DNA from: Gracilariopsis chorda
Lineage: Eukaryota > Rhodophyta > Florideophyceae > Gracilariales > Gracilariaceae
Direction: 5' to 3'
Length of the DNA stretch: 25,008 nt
Assembly (NCBI GenBank): GCA_003194525.1
Contig: NBIV01000864.1
Location: 1 to 25,008, forward strand
In this document: positions 1 to 9,717 of the stretch, one piece after another
How the letters are laid out: each line of letters opens with the position of its first letter
Numbering within the stretch: position 1 is the first letter of the stretch
Program-made: the position numbers and the translations under genes
Notes under the pieces: generated by a model
What the model saw: the letters and a program-made list of their open reading frames with translations, nothing else
Told to the model about the DNA's origin: nothing
The model's database searches: none

Positions 1-774
1 GATGTCAATGTTAGGGTAACATCTTTCGACATCATAAGTAACGAAGATGCAGTCTTTGGGCAGATACAGCTGTTCCAATTGCCGCACGGCCTGTTTGCTG
101 TTTGACAGTGATAACTCTGATACTCTGTACAACCTCATTCAGGACGGAGCTTAGCCTTTGAGATAAACCACTCAATATGAATGAACATTGAGCGGTTATA
201 GGCCTGCTTCCAAGTGTGGACTTGTGGATCTTCGGAAGGATATAGAAGGGGTTGGGGCTTTGGCGTTCCTTAGCCTCATCCAAAATCAGTTCCCTTTCCT
301 GTTGAGGTAGCTTACCTATTCTGGTAAGCCTCACAAGGTTACTGAAGATCTGCTCATAAGGAAATGAGTTCACTTAGAGAATACACCCTTGCTTAACTCC
401 CCCTCTACGAGGTTGGAGTATACCTCTTTGTGCATAAGCACCAGGCCTAGGTTCTTGTCTGATTCCTTCACAATCCAATTCTTCTTCCGGATGTATTCGA
501 ACCCTTTCTTTAAGATGCTAGAAAGGGCTCCGGGCTTCCTAGTTGAGTTCACCGATTCAACAGCTTCCCTCAGGTCCCTCAGAACCATTTCGGAGGTAGA
601 CTTAGGTAGCCCTTGTCCCGTCTTCTCGAGTTTCCCAGGAAGCTTGGAGATAGCTTCGTTGAGGCAGTCCTTGAGTGAAGTCCTTATGGCAAATCCACCA
701 CCAACAGAGAGAACTCTTCGTACACAGTACGGTACTTCTTCAATCGGGATGCCAATAGGAGTGTTGAACTTCAC
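1..774 (-). CDS. ORF2 RT, N-terminal part only, cut by window edge (U1)
   Basis: Covers about residues 1-258 of the reference RT, including the N-terminal GGGFAI motif, PKIHKS, RPITA and the catalytic Asp of motif A. Motifs B and C and the thumb lie beyond the left edge. Two frame breaks are seen relative to U4: an extra T near 110 (GTTTGACAG for GTTGACAG on the + strand) and a missing T near 374. Both are in T runs and are likely sequencing errors. Confidence 0.85.
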
Positions 775-818
775 TTCGTTGGACTGGGAAGAGCGGGGCT
801 TCCGTGGTCTAGTACGGT

Positions 819-1646
819 TTAGTTTGCTTTGGCGCCCCGTTCTGGAGCGCCTTGCCCGTTTTTCGACTTGTTCTTCTTGGACGGTCCGGCCTTGGATTTA
901 CCCTTACCCGGTTTAGGGGCTTTAGGGGTTTTAGGGGCTTTAGCTCCTTCCCTTGAGGGTTTTTTATTCCCTTTAGGGTATCCTTGGCCTTCCCAGAGCG
1001 GAGAGCAGCTATCTCCTTCTTCATTGAATGGACCTCCTTGCGCAGCCGATCGACTCCTTCAGGAGCCTCCACTTCATCGGCCTCGGCAGCAGCATTCTTC
1101 AGGAGGTCCGCTGCTTTCTTCTCTCTGGTGACAAAGTCCTTGAAGACTGAAGCGACATCGTTATCCCTTTTCTGCTCCTGGAGTTGGTTTAGAAAGTTGG
1201 TCATGTAGCGTTGGACCAGGGAGGGGATACCCGAGGGTTGGAGATCGTCAAGGAGTCCTGCGGCATAAGTGAGTGCCTCGTGGACTTTTTCCTTGGTATC
1301 TTTGACGATCTGATCCTTCTCGGCCTGAAGCTGATTCACTTCTTTGTTTCGGAGTACGATGGCGACATCGAGTACATCCTTTGTGAAATTTTTCAGCCAG
1401 GGAGTCAAACTTCTCACGGAATTCATTCGCCATGGTCGCTGGGATTTGTGGCATTCGCGGCGCCACAAACCCTTTCGGCAGCGTTCCATTTCGTCGATGT
1501 TCAGAGTGCTGATTCAGAACGACGCGGCGAGAGGCAATCTTCTTCTCAATATCTTCTATCCGTTTGCCGTTTAAAAACCTCCTCAATCGAGCTGTAAATC
1601 CCGTCGTTCGAAGCGGCGTTGGAAGCCGAACGGGTGCGGGAGCCAT
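819..1646 (-). CDS. ORF1 Gag-like, frame-broken copy with a replaced block (U1)
   Basis: The start AUG (1644-1646, ACCATGG) and the stop (819-821) match the reference. Differences from U4 are a missing G near 979, an extra A near 1387, a missing C near 1637, and a true block change. At 1570-1578, nine bases (TTTAAAAAC) replace 26 bases that encode the HLHTVTAPL region. Unlike the scattered single-base indels, this looks like a real rearrangement and should disrupt the protein near residue 30. Confidence 0.75.
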
Positions 1647-2037
1647 GGTAGAGGGTGGCGGATGGCTGAGAAGAGACTGGCGACGGCAACTGTCCCGCAA
1701 AAGGGGTTTTTAGGTTGAAATGTTGCGGTGGGGATGTGCGGCGTCGCTTCGCGGTGAGGGAAAAGGAGGGGGGGGGGAGGAGGGAAAGGGAAGGGGGCGG
1801 GGAAGGGGAAAGGGAAGGGAGAGAGACGGCTTAAGGCTTAGACAGTTGACTTGGGCAGAGCGCTTTCGTCTTTATGACTCATCAGTGCCTCGGTTGGTGG
1901 TGAGGAGAGATGAGGGGAGAAGGGATTCCACTAGGCGGGTAGCCCTTATATAGACCTATTCTACTCACTGCTCTACGTATTACAGCTATGACACCTAGGC
2001 CTTGCAGACCTTAAAGGACCTGCAGGACCCGCAGGAC
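1647..2037 (-). repeat. Intergenic / pseudo-LTR-like block (U1), with TATA variant
   Basis: Same order as the reference block. It differs by an A at 1950 where the other copies have G, which turns minus-strand TACATAAG into TATATAAG (1945-1952), a good TATA-box match. A start about 30 nt downstream would fall near 1915, just 5' of the ribozyme at 1854-1889, so the transcript would include the ribozyme and be trimmed by it. The purine tract contains a ten-G run. Confidence 0.7.
1854..1889 (-). ncRNA. Hammerhead ribozyme (U1)
   Basis: All core bases and helices are identical to the reference ribozyme. CUGAUGA is at 1879-1885 and the predicted cut lies between 1858 and 1857. Confidence 0.9.
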
Positions 2038-3728
2038 TCAAAGGTCTTGCTGTATGTCATTGCTGGTGCCTTCCTTCGTTTGTTCCTTGCTCGATATGAT
2101 CGCCTTGGCCACCGTTTTGCCTCTTGAATGAATTAGCGTGGGGGCCACTGTTCCTTGATGGCTGGCCAGATGTACTTCAATGTAGCATACTGGTACAGCC
2201 TTTTCCAAGCTTTCCTTGCGCCTGGATGGAATTGGCATGTCACAAATGGGCCTGGGTTGAACGGTTCCTTTTTCCTATCATTTTGAAGATAGGATTCCCG
2301 ATCCTTATAGCTAACATACTTGATAGCTTCCTTTAGGTATTTCCTCGTGTACCCTCGTTGAGATAGCTTTCCAAAGAGAAAGGCTACCTTCCTTTTCCAT
2401 ACGTCTTCAGAGTTTGTGTTGCGGAGATAGCGAATCATTTCTCCTTTCACAATACCAATAAAGACGTGTTCCGGATGGTCTGATTTGCCATGGAGATAAA
2501 GGAATTTTGAGATCGGTTTTGTATAAACCATCAAGTCAAGACGATTTTCCTTATAAAACCTTTTTCCTTTGTAGATTTCCAAATCAAGGTATACCGCTCT
2601 TCCAGGGCTTACTACATATGTGAGTGATAGGTTTGTTGAAGCGTTCAGGTATCCCAAAATTTTTTGGGGGTCACCTATGCTCCTTAGAATCATAAACCCA
2701 TCGTCAATATAGCGCCTCTGAAAGATGATATCCTTGGCAAATCTTCTGAAGATCGGTTGGAACTTGAAATACAGGTACAGATTGGCAAAAGCCGGAGCTA
2801 CTGCTGTTCCTGTTGCTGTACCAGTTTCCTGCTTGTACGTCTTCCCGTCCACTGTTATGAAGTTATTCTTCATAATGAAGCGTAGGACTTGAGCCCAGAA
2901 GAAGTTCTGGGTTTGGAAGATATGAGGCAAGCATTCCACCAGTGTTCTGCATGCATCATCGATGTCAATGTTAGGGTAACATCTTTCGACATCATAAGTA
3001 ACGAAGATGCAGTCTTTGGGCAGATACAGCTGTTCCAATTGCCGCACGGCCTGTTTGCTGTTGACAGTGATAACTCTGATACTCTGTACAACCTCATTCA
3101 GGACGGAGCTTAGCCTTTGAGATAAACCACTCAATATGAATGAACATTGAGCGGTTATAGGCCTGCTTCCAAGTGTGGACTTGTGGATCTTCGGAAGGAT
3201 ATAGAAGGGGTTGGGGCTTTGGCGTTCCTTAGCCTCATCCAAAATCAGTCCCTTTCCTGTTGAGGTAGCTTACCTATTCTGGTAAGCCTCACAAGGTTAC
3301 TGAAGATCTGCTCATAAGGAAATGAGTTCACTTTAGAGAATACACCCTTGCTTAACTCCCCCTCTACGAGGTTGGAGTATACCTCTTTGTGCATAAGCAC
3401 CAGGCCTAGGTTCTTGTCTGATTCCTTCACAATCCAATTCTTCTTCCGGATGTATTCGAACCCTTTCTTTAAGATGCTAGAAAGGGCTCCGGGCTTCCTA
3501 GTTGAGTTCACCGATTCAACAGCTTCCCTCAGGTCCCTCAGAACCATTTCGGAGGTAGACTTAGGTAGCCCTTGTCCCGTCTTCTCGAGTTTCCCAGGAA
3601 GCTTGGAGATAGCTTCGTTGAGGCAGTCTTGAGTGAAGTCCTTATGGCAAATCCACCACCAACAGAGAGAACTCTTCGTACACACGGTACTTCTCAATCG
3701 GGATGCCAATAGGAGTGTTGAACTTCAC
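2038..3728 (-). CDS. ORF2 RT, frame-broken copy (U2)
   Basis: A 369-aa open stretch (2133-3242) keeps motifs A, B, C and the thumb intact. Breaks against U4 are a missing base near 2140 before the C-terminal tail, a missing T near 3249, a missing C near 3630, several missing bases at 3682-3697, and a missing G near 3735 just upstream. All are deletions in runs or short repeats. The GTG equivalent to the reference start is at 3726-3728. Confidence 0.85.
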
Positions 3729-3771
3729 TTCGTTGACTGGGAAGAGCGGGGCTTCCGTGGTCTAGTACGGT

Positions 3772-4607
3772 TTAGTTTGCTTTGGCGCCCCGTTCTGGAG
3801 CGCCTTGCCGTTTTTCGACTTGTTCTTCTTGGACGGTCCGGCCTTGGATTTACCCTTACCCGGTTTAGGGGCTTTAGGGGTTTTAGGGCTTAGCTCCTCC
3901 CTTGAGGTTTTTTATTCCCTTTAGGGGTATCCTTGGCCTTTCCAGAGCGGAGAGCAGCTATCTCCTTCTTCATTGAAATGGACCTCCTTTGCGCAGCCGA
4001 TCGACTCCTTCAGGAGCCTCCACTTCAATCGGCCTCGGCAGCAGCATTCTTCAGGAGGTCCGCTGCTTTCTCTCTCTGGTGACAAAGTCCTTGAAGACGA
4101 AGCGACATCGTTATCCTTTTCTGCTCCTGGAGTTGGTTTAGAAAGTTGGTCATGTAGCGTTGGACAGGGAGGGATACCCGAGGGTTGGAGATCGTCAAGG
4201 AGTCCTGCGGCATAAGTGAGTGCCTCGTGGACTTTTTCCTTGGTATCTTTGACGATCTGATCCTTCTCGGCCTGAAGCTGATTCACTTCTTTGTTTCGGA
4301 GTACGGATGGCGACATCGAGTACATCCTTTGTGAATTTTTCAGCCAGGAGTCAAACTTCTCACGAATTCATTCGCCATGGTCGCTGGATTTGTGCATTCG
4401 CGGCGCCACAAACCCTTTCGGCAGCGTTCCATTTCGTCGATGTTCAGAGTGCTGATTCAGAACGACGCGGCGAGAGGCAATCTTCTTCTCAATATCTTCT
4501 ATCCGTTTGCCGAGGGGTGCAGTGACGGTGTGAAGGTGCTCCTCAATCGAGCTGTAAATCCCGTCGTTCGAAGCGGCGTTGGAAGCCGAACGGGTGCCGG
4601 GAGCCAT
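3772..4607 (-). CDS. ORF1 Gag-like, many small indels (U2)
   Basis: Aligns end to end with the reference (AUG 4605-4607, stop 3772-3774) but carries more than fifteen single-base indels, mostly deletions, between about 3808 and 4395, giving a net change of -10. Examples are GCCGTTTTT for GCCCGTTTTT, GGACAGGGAGGG for GGACCAGGGAGGGG, and CACGAATTC for CACGGAATTC (+ strand). Substitutions are almost absent, so this is probably low-accuracy sequence rather than a decayed gene. Confidence 0.7.
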
Positions 4608-4995
4608 GGTAGAGGGTGGCGGATGGCTGAGAAGAGACTGGCGACGGCAACTGTCCCGCAAAAGGGTTTTTAGGTTGAAATGTTGCGGTGGGGATGTGCG
4701 GCGTCGCTTCGCGGTGAGGGAAAAAGGAGGAGGGGGGAGGAGGGAAAGGGAAGGGCGGGGAAGGGGAAAGGGAAGGGAGAGAGACGGCTTAAGGCTTAGA
4801 CAGTTGACTTGGGCAGAGCGCTTTCGTCTTTATGACTCATCAGTGCCTCGGTTGGTGGTGAGGAGAGATGAGGGGAGAAGGGATTCCACTAGGCGGGTAG
4901 CCCTTATGTAGACCTATTCTACTCACTGCTCTACGTATTACAGCTATGACACCTAGGCCTTGCAGACCTTAAAGGACCTGCAGGACCCGCAGGAC
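4608..4995 (-). repeat. Intergenic / pseudo-LTR-like block (U2)
   Basis: Same layout as the reference, at 388 bp. The purine tract is shortened (AAGGGCGGGG for AAGGGGGCGGGG) and one G is missing from the AAAAGGGG run near 4662. The promoter-like site is TACATAAG. Nothing else is present. Confidence 0.75.
4812..4847 (-). ncRNA. Hammerhead ribozyme (U2)
   Basis: Identical core to the reference. CUGAUGA is at 4837-4843 and the predicted cut lies between 4816 and 4815. It is unaltered although the neighbouring ORF1 is full of indels. Confidence 0.9.
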
Positions 4996-6694
4996 TCAAA
5001 GTCTTGCTGTATGTCATTGCTGGTGCCTTCCTTCGTTTGTTCCTTGCTCGATATGATCGCCTTGGCCACCGTTTTGCCTCTTGAATGAATTAGCGTGTGG
5101 GGCCACTGTTCCTTGATGGCTGGCCAGATGTACTTCAATGTAGCATACTGGTACAGCCTTTTCCAAGCTTTCCTTGCGCCTGGATGGAATTGGCATGTCA
5201 CAAATGGGCCTGGGTTGAACGGTTCCTTTTTCCTATCATTTTGAAGATAGGATTCCCGATCCTTATAGCTAACATACTTGATAGCTTCCTTTAGGTATTT
5301 CCTCGTGTACCCTCGTTGAGATAGCTTTCCAAAGAGAAAGGCTACCTTCCTTTTCCATACGTCTTCAGAGTTTGTGTTGCGGAGATAGCGGAATCATTTC
5401 TCCTTTCACAATACCAATAAAGACGTGTTCCGGATGGTCTGATTTGCCATGGAGATAAAGGAATTTTGAGATCGGTTTTGTATAAACCATCAAGTCAAGA
5501 CGATTTTCCTTATAAAACCTTTTTTCCTTTGTAGATTTCCAAATCAAGGTATACCGCTCTTCCAGGGCTTACTACATATGTGAGTGATAGGTTTGTTGAA
5601 GCGTTCAGGTATCCCAAAATTTTTTGGGGGTCACCTATGCTCCTTAGAATCATAAACCCATCGTCAATATAGCGCCTCTGAAAGATGATATCCTTGGCAA
5701 ATCTTCTGAAGATCGGTTGGAACTTGAAATACAGGTACAGATTGGCAAAAGCCGGAGCTACTGCTGTTCCTGTTGCTGTACCAGTTTCCTGCTTGTACGT
5801 CTTCCCGTCCACTGTTATGAAGTTATTCTTCATAATGAAGCGTAGGACTTGAGCCCAGAAGAAGTTCTGGGTTTGGAAGATATGAGGCAAGCATTCCACC
5901 AGTGTTCTGCATGCATCATCGATGTCAATGTTAGGGTAACATCTTTCGACATCATAAGTAACGAAGATGCAGTCTTTGGGCAGATACAGCTGTTCCAATT
6001 GCCGCACGGCCTGTTTGCTGTTGACAGTGATAACTCTGATACTCTGTACAACCTCATTCAGGACGGAGCTTAGCCTTTGAGATAAACCACTCAATATGAA
6101 TGAACATTGAGCGGTTATAGGCCTGCTTCCAAGTGTGGACTTGTGGATCTTCGGAAGGATATAGAAGGGGTTGGGGCTTTGGCGTTCCTTAGCCTCATCC
6201 AAAATCAGTTCCCTTTCCTGTTGAGGTAGCTTACCTATTCTGGTAAGCCTCACAAGGTTACTGAAGATCTGCTCATAAGGAAATGAGTTCACTTTAGAGA
6301 ATACAACCCTTGCTTAACTCCCCTCTACGAGGTTGGAGTATACCTCTTTGTGCATAAGCACCAGGCCTAGGTTCTTGTCTGATTCCTTCACAATCCAATT
6401 CTTCTTCCGGATGTATTCGAACCCTTTCTTTAAGATGCTAGAAAGGGCTCCGGGCTTCCTAGTTGAGTTCACCGATTCAACAGCTTCCCTCAGGTCCCTC
6501 AGAACCATTTCGGAGGTAGACTTAGGTAGCCCTTGTCCCGTCTTCTCGAGTTTCCCAGGAAGCTTGGAGATAGCTTCGTTGAGGCAGTCCTTGAGTGAAG
6601 TCCTTATGGCAAATCCACCACCAACAGAGAGAACTCTTCGTACACAGTACGGTACTTCTTCAATCGGGATGCCAATAGGAGTGTTGAACTTCAC
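4996..6694 (-). CDS. ORF2 RT, frame-broken copy (U3)
   Basis: Motifs A to D lie in one 260-aa open stretch (5510-6292). Breaks are a missing G near 5001 at the C terminus, an extra G near 5391, an extra T in a T run near 5524, and an extra A with a missing C near 6305-6322. The missing G lets the frame run past the normal stop into a Cys-containing tail, which is an artefact of that indel. The GTG start equivalent is at 6692-6694. Confidence 0.87.
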
Positions 6695-6738
6695 TTCGTT
6701 GGACTGGGAAGAGCGGGGCTTCCGTGGTCTAGTACGGT

Positions 6739-7585
6739 TTAGTTTGCTTTGGCGCCCCGTTCTGGAGCGCCTTGCCCGTTTTTCGACTTGTTCTTCTTGG
6801 ACGGTCCGGCCTTGGATTTACCCTTACCCGGTTTAGGGGCTTTAGGGGTTTTAGGGGCTTTAGCTCCTTCCCTTGAGGGTTTTTTATTCCCTTTAGGGGT
6901 ATCCTTGGCCTTCCCAGAGCGGAGAGCAGCTATCTCCTTCTTCATTGAATGGACCTCCTTGCGCAGCCGATCGACTCCTTCAGGAGCCTCCACTTCATCG
7001 GCCTCGGCAGCAGCATTCTTCAGGAGGTCCGCTGCTTTCTTCTCTCTGGTGACAAAGTCCTTGAAGACTGAAGCGACATCGTTATCCCTTTTCTGCTCCT
7101 GGAGTTGGTTTAGAAAGTTGGTCATGTAGCGTTGGACCAGGGAGGGGATACCCGAGGGTTGGAGATCGTCAAGGAGTCCTGCGGCATAAGTGAGTGCCTC
7201 GTGGACTTTTTTCCTTGGTATCTTTGACGATCTGATCCTTCTCGGCCTGAAGCTGATTCACTTCTTTGTTTCGGAGTACGATGGCGACATCGAGTACATC
7301 CTTTGTGAATTTTTCAGCCAGGGAGTCAAACTTCTCACGGAATTCATTCGCCATGGTCGCTGGGATTTGTGGCATTCGCGGCGCCACAAACCCTTTCGGC
7401 AGCGTTCCATTTCGTCGATGTTCAGAGTGCTGATTCAGAACGACGCGGCGAGAGGCAATCTTCTTCTCAATATCTTCTATCCGTTTGCCGAGGGGTGCAG
7501 TGACGGTGTGAAGGTGCTCCTCAATCGAGCTGTAAATCCCGTCGTTCGAAGCGGCGTTGGAAGCCGAACGGGTGCCGGGAGCCAT
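6739..7585 (-). CDS. ORF1 Gag-like, one frameshift (U3)
   Basis: AUG (7583-7585) and stop as in the reference. The only frame change I found is a sixth T in the run at 7207-7212 (GGACTTTTTTCC on the + strand; reference has five), around residue 126. The coiled-coil halves and the Lys-rich tail are otherwise unchanged, as is the frameshift element at 6751-6784. A homopolymer error is the likely cause. Confidence 0.82.
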
Positions 7586-7975
7586 GGTAGAGGGTGGCGG
7601 ATGGCTGAGAAGAGACTGGCGACGGCAACTGTCCCGCAAAAGGGGTTTTTAGGTTGAAATGTTGCGGTGGGGATGTGCGGCGTCGCTTCGCGGTGAGGGA
7701 AAAGAGGGAGGGGGGAGGAGGGAAAGGGAAGGGGGCGGGGAAGGGGAAAGGGAAGGGAGAGAGACGGCTTAAGGCTTAGACAGTTGACTTGGGCAGAGCG
7801 CTTTCGTCTTTATGACTCATCAGTGCCTCGGTTGGTGGTGAGGAGAGATGAGGGGAGAAGGGATTCCACTAGGCGGGTAGCCCTTATGTAGACCTATTCT
7901 ACTCACTGCTCTACGTATTACAGCTATGACACCTAGGCCTTGCAGACCTTAAAGGACCTGCAGGACCCGCAGGAC
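7586..7975 (-). repeat. Intergenic / pseudo-LTR-like block (U3)
   Basis: 390 bp with the reference order of elements. The purine tract begins AAAAGAGGGAGGGGGG, slightly shorter than in U4. No other difference of note. Confidence 0.77.
7792..7827 (-). ncRNA. Hammerhead ribozyme (U3)
   Basis: Identical to the reference. CUGAUGA is at 7817-7823 and the predicted cut lies between 7796 and 7795, which defines the 3' end of the U4 monomer RNA. Confidence 0.9.
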
Positions 7976-9673
7976 TCAAAGGTCTTGCTGTATGTCATTG
8001 CTGGTGCCTTCCTTCGTTTGTTCCTTGCTCGATATGATCGCCTTGGCCACCGTTTTGCCTCTTGAATGAATTAGCGTGTGGGGCCACTGTTCCTTGATGG
8101 CTGGCCAGATGTACTTCAATGTAGCATACTGGTACAGCCTTTTCCAAGCTTTCCTTGCGCCTGGATGGAATTGGCATGTCACAAATGGGCCTGGGTTGAA
8201 CGGTTCCTTTTTCCTATCATTTTGAAGATAGGATTCCCGATCCTTATAGCTAACATACTTGATAGCTTCCTTTAGGTATTTCCTCGTGTACCCTCGTTGA
8301 GATAGCTTTCCAAAGAGAAAGGCTACCTTCCTTTTCCATACGTCTTCAGAGTTTGTGTTGCGGAGATAGCGAATCATTTCTCCTTTCACAATACCAATAA
8401 AGACGTGTTCCGGATGGTCTGATTTGCCATGGAGATAAAGGAATTTTGAGATCGGTTTTGTATAAACCATCAAGTCAAGACGATTTTCCTTATAAAACCT
8501 TTTTCCTTTGTAGATTTCCAAATCAAGGTATACCGCTCTTCCAGGGCTTACTACATATGTGAGTGATAGGTTTGTTGAAGCGTTCAGGTATCCCAAAATT
8601 TTTTGGGGGTCACCTATGCTCCTTAGAATCATAAACCCATCGTCAATATAGCGCCTCTGAAAGATGATATCCTTGGCAAATCTTCTGAAGATCGGTTGGA
8701 ACTTGAAATACAGGTACAGATTGGCAAAAGCCGGAGCTACTGCTGTTCCTGTTGCTGTACCAGTTTCCTGCTTGTACGTCTTCCCGTCCACTGTTATGAA
8801 GTTATTCTTCATAATGAAGCGTAGGACTTGAGCCCAGAAGAAGTTCTGGGTTTGGAAGATATGAGGCAAGCATTCCACCAGTGTTCTGCATGCATCATCG
8901 ATGTCAATGTTAGGGTAACATCTTTCGACATCATAAGTAACGAAGATGCAGTCTTTGGGCAGATACAGCTGTTCCAATTGCCGCACGGCCTGTTTGCTGT
9001 TGACAGTGATAACTCTGATACTCTGTACAACCTCATTCAGGACGGAGCTTAGCCTTTGAGATAAACCACTCAATATGAATGAACATTGAGCGGTTATAGG
9101 CCTGCTTCCAAGTGTGGACTTGTGGATCTTCGGAAGGATATAGAAGGGGTTGGGGCTTTGGCGTTCCTTAGCCTCATCCAAAATCAGTTCCCTTTCCTGT
9201 TGAGGTAGCTTACCTATTCTGGTAAGCCTCACAAGGTTACTGAAGATCTGCTCATAAGGAAATGAGTTCACTTTAGAGAATACACCCTTGCTTAACTCCC
9301 CCTCTACGAGGTTGGAGTATACCTCTTTGTGCATAAGCACCAGGCCTAGGTTCTTGTCTGATTCCTTCACAATCCAATTCTTCTTCCGGATGTATTCGAA
9401 CCCTTTCTTTAAGATGCTAGAAAGGGCTCCGGGCTTCCTAGTTGAGTTCACCGATTCAACAGCTTCCCTCAGGTCCCTCAGAACCATTTCGGAGGTAGAC
9501 TTAGGTAGCCCTTGTCCCGTCTTCTCGAGTTTCCCAGGAAGCTTGGAGATAGCTTCGTTGAGGCAGTCCTTGAGTGAAGTCCTTATGGCAAATCCACCAC
9601 CAACAGAGAGAACTCTTCGTACACAGTACGGTACTTCTTCAATCGGGATGCCAATAGGAGTGTTGAACTTCAC
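7976..9673 (-). CDS. ORF2, Penelope-like reverse transcriptase, intact reference copy (U4)
   Basis: RNA-dependent DNA polymerase of the element, predicted to copy the element RNA into chromosomal DNA. In the 565-aa frame the PLE-type features appear in order: an N-terminal VLSVGGGFAI (21-30), ESDKNLGLVL (104-113), FYILPKIHKS (177-186), RPITA (191-195), motif A FVTYDVERCYPNID (244-257, catalytic Asp248), motif B GTATGTAVAPAFANLY (305-320), motif C RYIDD (341-345, Asp344/345), YLDLEIYKG (382-390), and a thumb with SDHPEH (418-423) and SQRGY (458-462). The PKIHK, APAFANLY and HP/RGY signatures separate PLE RTs from LINE, LTR and bacterial RTs. No GIY-YIG endonuclease follows: only about 100 residues come after RGY, ending in a Lys/Ser/Thr-rich tail. 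The first codon of this frame is GTG. The first AUG is codon 63, inside conserved sequence, and the frame is open upstream to 9796, overlapping ORF1 in -1. The true N terminus therefore probably comes from frameshifting. Confidence 0.93.
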   Translation of the reverse strand: MKFNTPIGIPIEEVPYCVRRVLSVGGGFAIRTSLKDCLNEAISKLPGKLEKTGQGLPKSTSEMVLRDLREAVESVNSTRKPGALSSILKKGFEYIRKKNWIVKESDKNLGLVLMHKEVYSNLVEGELSKGVFSKVNSFPYEQIFSNLVRLTRIGKLPQQERELILDEAKERQSPNPFYILPKIHKSTLGSRPITAQCSFILSGLSQRLSSVLNEVVQSIRVITVNSKQAVRQLEQLYLPKDCIFVTYDVERCYPNIDIDDACRTLVECLPHIFQTQNFFWAQVLRFIMKNNFITVDGKTYKQETGTATGTAVAPAFANLYLYFKFQPIFRRFAKDIIFQRRYIDDGFMILRSIGDPQKILGYLNASTNLSLTYVVSPGRAVYLDLEIYKGKRFYKENRLDLMVYTKPISKFLYLHGKSDHPEHVFIGIVKGEMIRYLRNTNSEDVWKRKVAFLFGKLSQRGYTRKYLKEAIKYVSYKDRESYLQNDRKKEPFNPGPFVTCQFHPGARKAWKRLYQYATLKYIWPAIKEQWPHTLIHSRGKTVAKAIISSKEQTKEGTSNDIQQDL

Positions 9674-9717
9674 TTCGTTGGACTGGGAAGAGCGGGGCTT
9701 CCGTGGTCTAGTACGGT

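Noticed and set aside
3245..4661. U2 frames as a set of separate small genes
   Set aside because: They join end to end as one ORF2 and one ORF1 once single-base deletions are recognised; no independent starts or domains are seen.
4953..5201. C-terminal RT extension with a Cys-rich tail (ESCGSCRSFKVCKA), which could look like a zinc motif
   Set aside because: It appears only where an indel shifts the frame past the normal stop. The intact U4 copy ends at IQQDL.
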